Shown piece by piece: positions 58,401 through 64,000 of a stretch of DNA of 64,000 nucleotides. This stretch comes from Bedellia somnulentella. Lineage: Eukaryota; Arthropoda; Insecta; Lepidoptera; Bedelliidae. A model generated the notes under the pieces. That model was not told the DNA's origin. It was given only the letters and a program-made list of their open reading frames with translations, and made no database searches. Numbering within the stretch: the first letter of the stretch is position 1; each line of letters opens with the position of its first letter. The stretch lies in the NCBI GenBank assembly GCA_963576735.1, contig OY755173.1:12122873-12186872 (forward strand). Reading direction: 5' to 3'. Position numbers and translations under genes: made by a program.

Positions 58401-61400
58401 TTTTCTTTTAAATGTCAAGGAAGGGCAAAAAATATATCTCAGTTCTCATTATTAGTAAGGTAGGTGTACCTGTATCCTCTAATAAAACTGCCTTTGGAAT
58501 TCTTCTGTAATATTTTTTGTAATTGATATGACAGTTTAATTCCTAGCTGCGCTTTCATATGAATGAATCCTGGATATTTCTTATCTATTTCTTGTAGATG
58601 TTTGTCAGCCGTATGCGAAACCGTGACCTCCGGGTCTGTACTCATTGCTATTAAATATGGAACAATCTGAAAAGGATAGATACTTTTAAGTAAGTTAGCA
58701 AGCATAAACAGCACATAATTGATTGACAGTTGGAGAAATTTAAAATTTAATTGAAAATTTAAAAAAACACCTTTGAAATGCCTAACCGTGTAGTCAGAGT
58801 GTAAGGACCAATAGCGGTCAATAAACCTGGAGATAAAATCACTTTTCATCAATCTTAAAATCCAAATGAGATCTCAAATGAAACCATTTCCTAATAACTG
58901 GTCTAGAGTTTACTATGTCTATAGCCCACAAAATACAAAAAAAAACTGTTCCCAACTACTGGTCTTGAATTTAATGTCTCCATGTATAATGCACATCATC
59001 ATCATCTATACAATCTCATACAACACCATATAGTCACACGACGCGCTGAAGCAGGAACGAGCCGTTACCTATACAATACAGCACATCTCATACATTCCAT
59101 ATATCTCACCTGCACAGGATGCACCAGCCCCTGCGCCAGTACGAGCTGCACGACGCGCATGGCGCTGAAGCAGGAACGAGCCGTTGCCTATACAACACAG
59201 CACATCTCATACATCCCATATATCTTACCTGCACAGGATGCACCAGCCCCTGCGCCAGTACGAGCTGCACGACGCGCATGGCGCTGGAACGCACGCAGCC
59301 GCGCGAGTGCAGGAACGAGCCCAGGATCTCTTTGAGGTACAGCTGGATCACCGTGCTGGCCATGCCGGACGACACGTCGCCCATCTCTTTCAGGTTCTCC
59401 ATTTTCGAGCGTTTTGACCCTGGGGGGATTTATTTCAATTGTATTATTGCCATTGAAAAAAATCATGAAGATGTAACTAAGAGTAAGAAGTAAGAACAGC
59501 GGAAAGCAGACGCTGCAAAAGGAACTGGATTTTGAATTAATTTGCAGTACTAAAAACGTGTCCTATGGGAATTTAAAGTTAATTTACTTTTAAGGTTATG
59601 TGCAACGCCAAGGGATATTATATTAACATATTTACTTTTTCAACCTTTATAATCATTTAAAAAAATAGAAATATAAACAAATACAATCAGCGGCAACTCA
59701 CATTCCTTATCCTGTCGGATCATTCTTTGTTCTTCTTCTTGCAGGTACATTTCAATATTGCGTAATACATCAGTCTTCATCTCTATAGGCGCGAGTTCGG
59801 ACGTCAGCAAGTGGTGATAGAACTCTTTCAACTCCTCTCGCAACATGAACTCGTAATGCCGCACGCACACGGATCCTATCGCTTTCAGTGTGTGCGACAC
59901 GAAATCCTCGTCTTCGAGGTTCACGAAGAACATCAAAGTGGAGAATATTTGCTCCTTTATATCAACCTGAAACGAGAGTTTTCGTAAATGTGTGTTCAAT
60001 ATCATCGATGCAGAAAATATTGCATTAACTTTATGGTTCATAAGAATATTAGAAGATTATTATTAGAACACTTGTGGACTCACTCGCACACTAGCAGGGT
60101 TGGATCAATATAGTACAAATATTAAGTTAGTACACAGCGGGGTGCACTGGCCAATATATTTTTTCTGTTCCTACACCCTCAATCACGAGTGAAGTTTATA
60201 TGGACAAAATAAACTGATTTATAGTGAATTAAATATATTACATATGTAAAAAAGTTATGACGAAGTAATAATATTGTAAGGTGAATTGAATATTCGGTAA
60301 ACTTACGGGCAACCCTTCAATGACTTTCGAGTTGGTAAAGTCGAAATACCGCAGCAACAATCCCACGATGAACAGCGACCTCCGAAACTGGGGCCGCGTG
60401 TTCAGGTTGCGAGTGTACTCCGAGTTGAACTGCCAACTCTGCTTCCATTTTAATAGCACACCTGCGAATACAGATTTATTGTTAGAGTGATTAAAATAAA
60501 TTAATATTTAACATAAAGAAACTAATATTGAACGGATGAATGGACACAGATGATTTTTAAATGAGAATAAGTTGTTCTACTAAGGCTTAATGAGTTTTAT
60601 GTGTACTAATTTCAATTGCACTTTTGTTGTTAAAATCCTTAAAAATAAGGAAACAAATTAGTATAGATTCCAGCATACAAAGCAATTCCTTACCATGGTA
60701 CTTATTGAAGACATCCCGAATAAGCCTATAATTATACGTGAGGTTATTAACAATGGCAGCGAGCAGTGCTATACAAGCTGCTATGACTAACTGTCCTCGC
60801 TGCAAGATCAGCTTCACCGCATCTTCTTCAAGCTGCGCCAAGAATACTTCACTAGGATGCTCCATTAGTGGAACCACCAGCTCTAGAGTGCCAGCCACCG
60901 TTGAGGTTATTTGTTGCTCATACTGATTCTAAAACAAAAAAAAAATACTTTGAAATAAATGGTATTAACCTTTCACGTCCCGCCGGCTCCCAGAGTAGCC
61001 AGAAGTAAAAGTACCGTCAAACCCCGATGGCTCCCCGTGGAGCCGCCGATGGCCAGTTCACCGTGTTCGAATTAACCCCTTATTTCTTTTATTTTAAGAG
61101 TTAAATTACGTTTATTAAAAATAAAATAATTCTATTGTTCCCAGATTTGACGGTACTTGTCCTTCGCTAGTGCTCGGGAAGTCACAGGTTAATTAATGAA
61201 AAGGAAGAAATATGTATCTTCAAAGTTTTAGAACAATATTCTAAGGCACAAAAAATACATCTAAAAACAATGGAAAAAATATAACAAATATTTTTTTACT
61301 ACACCTGATGATTAAAAATGTCATTAAAAGGAGCATTAATTAGGCTTTCAAAGGGTAGCTTAAAAGACTTACTTGGCATCGCATACTGAGATACGGCTGT

Positions 61401-63812
61401 AATGTTAATGCGTGATTTACTAATAATTGTGGTCTAATTTTCGCAAATAAGTGCAATGTCGAAAGGCACGCCAGTATTCGTTGAGAGGATCCGGTACCTG
61501 AAATAAGAAGCAGCGAATTATAAGTTTTCTTGAACATATTATTGATCCATGTTAGCATTATGTTTGTATCAAAGATCTCATTTTTAAGTCTGTACCGCAA
61601 AAAATAATAAATTTATTAATTATTAAGATTATTAGCGAATTTTATTTATAAGGTCCTGGTAATCTAATTCATAGATATAATCAATCATACATCCATTCAA
61701 TATTGCCTTTTCTGAAGGGATTGTGAATAAAAGTAATATAAATAACAATGATTAGCTAATATTATATAATATTTATGAGTAACCGTCACCATATGTACCC
61801 CAACTAGAATAAAATATTTTTAGAGAAACAGAGTTATTTTGGGACCCCTGCTTAATTAGCTTGGGATGAGTATTGTAAAAGTGTATGTTTATATTATTTT
61901 TGTATAGGTAAACGAGTACACACCATCAGTATTTGATTCCTCTAACTGCAACAAATTTTCGACAAGACTGTCGACTATCTGCTGACACGCCAGCAGCAAT
62001 GATTTGGGTGGTGTCGTGATAATTTTGGTTGAGTCGTCTTTATCTTCTTTTGGTTTGAACAACTGAAAGTGAGAATAGCTTTTCGAATAAGGATTTCTAG
62101 CTCTAGAAAACTTTAGATTAGTTGAACAGTGATAGATTATACTTACACTATTGAGTAAGTTTTGAAACCACTCAAGGCCCATATCTCTCGAGGAGATGAC
62201 GACGTCTGTGATATTGAGCACTTTTCTTGATAAGGGGTCGGCAGCGGCAGCAGTCGCATCCAATGTGCCATGTCGGGAATGCGAGGTGCACGGCGTAAAC
62301 CACATGTTCTGGAACACTTCCATCACCAGTTTCCTGATACCCTCCTCGTCGTTCACTCGCCGAATCATCTTCACACAAATCTCTGGGATCTTTGGAAACT
62401 CGGGACACTCTATACATATGTCTTTTAAGATTTTGATCACACGTTTTCTTACTGATACACCCGTATCCTGAAAATCATTAAGTTTGTTACTACAAATCAT
62501 TCACTCTTGAACGAATGGAAATATTAAATTCACCCATCACTTTTACAAGATTATAATATTAACTATAAAAAGTATTGCAATAAATCTCACCAATATTCTA
62601 TTAGACAGCATCTCATAGTACTTATCGATGAGTTCAGGCCTTGACAGAACGAACTTGCCGACCAAATCGACGGCGGCCTCCCTGACGGCGGTAGACTGGT
62701 CCAGGAACGAGCGGTTGACGCCGATCTTCATGTCCGGCCGCGCCAGCACAGACGGGTCCGCCTCCACTATCATTGCTAGGCACTTCATCGCTTTTGTACG
62801 GATTGCGATTGTGTTCTCGCATAGTATCACTAATATCTGAAAAAATAATGATATTGATTAATTTCAAATGGTTTTTTAAGGGTATTTTGAAGTCTACATG
62901 GTACAAACAAGGCTTACCTTTCTTAAATACTTGTCGAAACTCTGTGAGAAAGATCGCTTCGACGCTAAGTACTGGGATATCAACTCTGCACCACCATAGT
63001 CTATATACGATTGCATCACTTGTACTTGAGTCCCACCTTGATACCTAAAAGGTCTAATTTTCTCTAAAAAGAACGCTTTCCGCCTTTCATTAGTTTTATA
63101 CTTTTCGGCAGAAATAATTGCGCTTGTGTGTTTTTTGTCTTTAGTTTCTTTGACGTCATCATCACTGTCGTCATCATCCGATTCCTCGTCACTGGTTTCA
63201 CTTTTGTACCGTCTCTTATTTTTATTTTTCGGTCGCTTCGTGGGCGACGGGGTTTTAGGTTGAACCACCATATCCCTATACCACTGTGTTATATAAAAAT
63301 GCCTCGCACAATTCCACGCAGGATCTTTTTGTCCATTTACAGCCAAGTAATCTAATAACACCCTTTGAAGAAACTCGGTTCTTTCTTCGTCTTTGTCAAG
63401 ACCTGTAGTTGTATCCTGGAATGAACACTGTGTTTTAAATCGTATACTGCCAATTTTCACAGATATTATGGAATGTAATCTAATGTTGAACTTAATATTG
63501 AAACTTTTTACAAGAATATCATCGTATATTATAGTCTTAGTAACTGGACTTTAACTTTCAGATAAACATAAAATATTGCTAAATTTGAACAACAATTACT
63601 CGAACGTCAAGTAATCATAGGTAATTGATGAAAAAGCAGCTAAAAACCTGCATCTAAGAAATCCAGACTAGTCGCGAGGAAGAGTGACATTTGAAATTGG
63701 AACAATTACATGTGACTTTTGCAATTGCGTTTCAGAGTGTGAGTTGTTCAAATGCAATCTATTCATGTGTGTTATAAAATAAAAATTGAGTTATACTCTA
63801 TTCTTATAATCG

Positions 63813-63851
<39 letters not shown>

Positions 63852-64000
63852 GTACCTGCACATCGGTGCCGTCCTTCTCCTCCTCGGCGCGGATGTCGCG
63901 CACCACGAGGTCCATGGAGCCGAGCTTGGCGCGTGACGTCACGCTGTCCCGCCGCAGCCGCGCCGCCACCAGCCCCAGGTATTCTAGTGAAGCTACACGG
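55401..64000 (-). CDS. Nipped-B: Nipped-B / NIPBL cohesin loader, C-terminal HEAT-repeat region (gene span, partial at both ends)
   Basis: Minus-strand gene read in 16 exons (listed separately), about 1,075 codons with all GT-AG junctions in matching phase. Nipped-B (Scc2) with Mau2 (Scc4) loads cohesin onto chromatin, stimulates its ATPase and supports loop extrusion; it acts in the nucleus. Diagnostic peptides in NIPBL order: LEYLGLVAARLRRDSVTS, YLASKRSFSQSFDKYL, IAIRTKAMKCL, VSVRKRVIKILKDICIE, MIRRVNDEEGI, KIRPQLLVNHALTLQPYL, LELVVPLMEHPSE, LKEMGDVSSGMAS, GLVHPVQIVPYLIAMSTDPE, DNLSYFPYQVQDEPLFI, KQHLKHSYGLTD. The N-terminal Mau2-binding part lies beyond 64000. The C-terminus after the acidic tract is not found left of the gap. 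Orthology is inferred from family knowledge without alignment. Confidence 0.95.
55747..55921 (-). CDS. Nipped-B: Nipped-B exon 15 of window
   Basis: 175 bp: KIGQYSPSESAKVYEKAVTR, FEPAATIAQLSDRQPA, RRRLVDDYLE. Notably GC-rich compared with the AT-rich surroundings. Matches the NIPBL 'YSPSESAKVYDKAI' region. Confidence 0.95.
56022..56246 (-). mobile_element. tRNA-derived SINE, copy 3 (shorter, in Nipped-B intron)
   Basis: On the minus strand 'gatagctcagtgggtaggac' and 'gggtttaaatcccgggtcag' mark the tRNA-like head. The body shares 'cacatggctaagttgtacgt' and 'gtattcgtacaaaac' with copies 1 and 2 but lacks their distal half. Confidence 0.8.
56383..56582 (-). CDS. Nipped-B: Nipped-B exon 14 of window
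   Basis: 200 bp: GLTPTDTGDNPTAGG, an acidic run EEEEDEEEAEAVVARL, then RGCLLLLVLKQHLKHSYGLT and D plus two bases. Donor GC|GTGAGT; the Ala codon is completed in the next exon. Confidence 0.93.
56816..56992. mobile_element. Palindromic MITE in Nipped-B intron
   Basis: Inverted ends: 'ggtgcccttccaccaaacat' and, inverted, 'ggtgccttttcaccagagct'. Continuing strings 'gtgctatgcagctat' and 'gatatccaccaatca' are mirrored. No ORF; the target duplication is unclear. Confidence 0.75.
57150..57430 (+). mobile_element. 3' end of a LINE in antisense to Nipped-B (intron)
   Basis: A frame at 57168-57398 encodes the C-terminus of an RT polyprotein (GRPQRTHLDQIESVLKKAG, RACMKRLMDVNEAREVCQ, DRTKWRSIVSAYPNGN) and ends TAA. 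A TATG-type simple repeat follows at 57408-57425. The same last codons occur in inverted orientation within the TACAGGGTGT units. It is 5' truncated and lies wholly in an intron. The clade is uncertain; RTE-like is possible. Confidence 0.75.
57488..57634 (-). CDS. Nipped-B: Nipped-B exon 13 of window
   Basis: 147 bp, phases 0/0: TAPLDQLLYLADNLSYFPYQ, DEPLFIIHHIDIIISTSGSN, LLQLFRE. Donor GAG|GTACGT. Confidence 0.95.
57635..58139. other. Nipped-B intron, short inverted repeat
   Basis: About 505 bp. 'tttctgaactgagtattcca' (57806) and its near inverse 'tgaatactcaattcagaaat' (57901) form an imperfect inverted repeat of about 120 bp, possibly a small MITE. Confidence 0.5.
58140..58263 (-). CDS. 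Nipped-B: Nipped-B exon 12 of window
   Basis: 124 bp: KKEQDELPTAMNGFLYSLLR, NTRPQRRALVLSLLKQFDDV, S; donor TCT|GTAAGT, phase 0. Confidence 0.94.
58470..58666 (-). CDS. Nipped-B: Nipped-B exon 11 of window
   Basis: 197 bp: IVPYLIAMSTDPEVTVSHTA, EIDKKYPGFIHMKAQLGIKL, SFIRGY plus two bases of Arg. Donor AG|GTACAC. Confidence 0.95.
59045..59282. repeat. 119-bp tandem duplication copying an exon 3' end and its donor
   Basis: Two copies of 119 bp (59045-59163 and 59164-59282), each 65 intron bases plus 54 bases of exon 10. The downstream copy of the exon end (59110-59163) keeps a donor (CAG|GTGAGA), and a candidate acceptor (CTTCAG|C) precedes it at the unit junction. Reading through would shift the frame. 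Confidence 0.9.
59229..59419 (-). CDS. Nipped-B: Nipped-B exon 10 of window
   Basis: 191 bp: (W)SKRSKMENLKEMGDVSSG, STVIQLYLKEILGSFLHS, SSAMRVVQLVLAQGLVHPVQ. Acceptor CCCCAG|GG, donor CAG|GTAAGA, phase 0. Its last 54 bases and the adjoining 65 intron bases are tandemly duplicated (59045-59282). Confidence 0.94.
59702..59966 (-). CDS. Nipped-B: Nipped-B exon 9 of window
   Basis: 265 bp: VDIKEQIFSTLMFFVNLEDE through LRNIEMYLQEEEQRMIRQDK, then E plus one base. Donor T|GTGAGT; joins the next exon to give Trp. Confidence 0.94.
60307..60461 (-). CDS. Nipped-B: Nipped-B exon 8 of window
   Basis: 155 bp: VLLKWKQSWQFNSEY, RPQFRRSLFIVGLLLRYFDF, SKVIEGLP; matches the NIPBL 'LLRSLFTVGALCRHFDF' position. 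Phase 2 bases in, phase 0 out. Confidence 0.93.
60694..60928 (-). CDS. Nipped-B: Nipped-B exon 7 of window
   Basis: 235 bp: NQYEQQITSTVAGTLELVVP, LMEHPSEVFLAQLEED, then ...RLIRDVFNKYH plus one base. Acceptor TTTTAG|AAT, donor G|GTAAGG. Confidence 0.94.
60965..61192. mobile_element. MITE with TTAA target duplication in a Nipped-B intron
   Basis: TTAA at both ends (60965-60968 and 61189-61192). Inverted ends are CCTTTCACGTCCCG and, on the minus strand, CCTGTGACTTCCCG; inner inverted strings are 'gtaccgtcaaa' and 'tttgacggtac'. TTAA targets are used by piggyBac-type transposases. No ORF. Confidence 0.75.
61373..61497 (-). CDS. Nipped-B: Nipped-B exon 6 of window
   Basis: 125 bp, starts with the last two bases of Gly: TGSSQRILACLSTLHLFAK, then IRPQLLVNHALTLQPYLSMR; donor CAA|GTAAGT, phase 0. 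Confidence 0.94.
61924..62062 (-). CDS. Nipped-B: Nipped-B exon 5 of window
   Basis: 139 bp, begins LFKPKEDKDDSTK and ends ...LQLEESNTD plus one base of a Gly codon. Donor G|GTGTGT was chosen because the next exon starts in phase 1. Confidence 0.9.
62147..62467 (-). CDS. Nipped-B: Nipped-B exon 4 of window
   Basis: 321 bp, phases 0/0: DTGVSVRKRVIKILKDICIE, KMIRRVNDEEGIRKLVMEVF, NMWFTPC, then VLNITDVVISSRDMGLEWFQ. This is the most conserved HEAT segment of the family. A short Ala-rich insert (DATAAAADP) is variable. Confidence 0.95.
62591..62836 (-). CDS. Nipped-B: Nipped-B exon 3 of window
   Basis: 246 bp, phases 0/0: ILVILCENTIAIRTKAMKCL through REAAVDLVGKFVLSRPELI. HEAT-repeat sequence strongly conserved in NIPBL. 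Confidence 0.94.
62918..63415 (-). CDS. Nipped-B: Nipped-B exon 2 of window
   Basis: 498 bp, acceptor TTCCAG|GATACAACT, donor AAG|GTAAGCC, phases 0/0. It encodes a variable charged linker with a basic cluster (KRPKNKNKRRYKS), a Ser/Asp-rich acidic run (SDEESDDDDSDDDVKET), then the conserved AELISQYLASKRSFSQSF that opens the next HEAT stretch. The acidic Ser-rich run could be phosphorylated; that is inference. Confidence 0.93.
63416..63812. other. Nipped-B intron, no further feature seen
   Basis: About 440 bp in all with the microsatellite. AT-rich, no repeat recognised. Confidence 0.6.
63813..63850. repeat. (GT)n microsatellite at a splice donor
   Basis: About 17 GT units on +, giving a (CA)n tract in the pre-mRNA directly after the donor of the exon at 63856. 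Intronic CA repeats near donors can modulate splicing in other animals. Confidence 0.9.
63856..64000 (-). CDS. Nipped-B: Nipped-B exon 1 of window (5' part outside)
   Basis: Encodes RVASLEYLGLVAARLRRDS... to ...EEEKDGTDVQ and ends phase 0 at donor CAG|GTACCATAC. A CA microsatellite (sense) begins six bases into the intron. Confidence 0.93.

Noticed and set aside
59119..59493. + strand frames opposite Nipped-B exon 10 and its duplication
   Set aside because: Antisense to a well-supported exon; openness reflects its GC-rich codons.

Overview
The window is eukaryotic and most likely insect, probably lepidopteran. The evidence is an intron-rich cohesin-loader gene (Nipped-B/NIPBL) with short GT-AG introns, tRNA-derived SINEs, Jockey/CR1-like LINEs, hAT elements, and dispersed repeats of a kind common in moths and butterflies (for example the 'gtaagaggcgactaaggg' type). 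The assignment to Lepidoptera is inference; the gene and transposon identities are read from the sequence.

Layout. 1-3630: a decayed LINE on the + strand. 3630-33471: an AT-rich satellite of about 19 bp (consensus TATATATCGTTCTATCGTT) interrupted by a minus-strand LINE, by a roughly 1.7-1.95-kb repeat unit ending TACAGGGTGT...ACACGCTGTA, by dead hAT transposon pieces and by a 5'-truncated LINE. Within it, 5007-12106 is duplicated in tandem as 12121-19185 with very few differences. 33482-42257: one long minus-strand LINE (5' end near 42250, 3' end near 33482) that later insertions have split. These are a 2.67-kb hAT-type element with an exact 8-bp target duplication, a 187-bp tRNA-like foldback insert inside the RT gene, and a 576-bp LTR element in miniature between endonuclease and RT. 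42258-50082: more satellite with five hAT blocks, three of them in a tandem array of about 1.21 kb period. 50083-52977: a large inverted repeat with arms near 0.9 kb, itself carrying nested insertions. 52978-55200: more repeats and a SINE. 55201-55400: assembly gap.

55401-64000: the C-terminal, HEAT-repeat part of Nipped-B on the minus strand. I resolved 16 exons (15 with both or one real boundary in the window and one running into the gap). Every junction is GT-AG and phase-consistent, giving about 1,075 codons. The 5' part lies beyond the right edge. The 3' part enters the gap and is not found on the other side. Its introns carry a SINE, two MITEs, a LINE tail, and a 119-bp tandem duplication that copies the 3' end of one exon together with its donor site.

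There is no operon-like organisation. Nipped-B is the only host gene I recognise; everything left of the gap is repeat or mobile DNA, all of its coding parts broken. The points most worth a second look are the satellite/hAT composite array, the nested insertion history of the long LINE, the miniature LTR element with primer-binding site and polypurine tract, the tRNA-like foldback, the large inverted repeat, and the loss of the Nipped-B 3' end at the gap.
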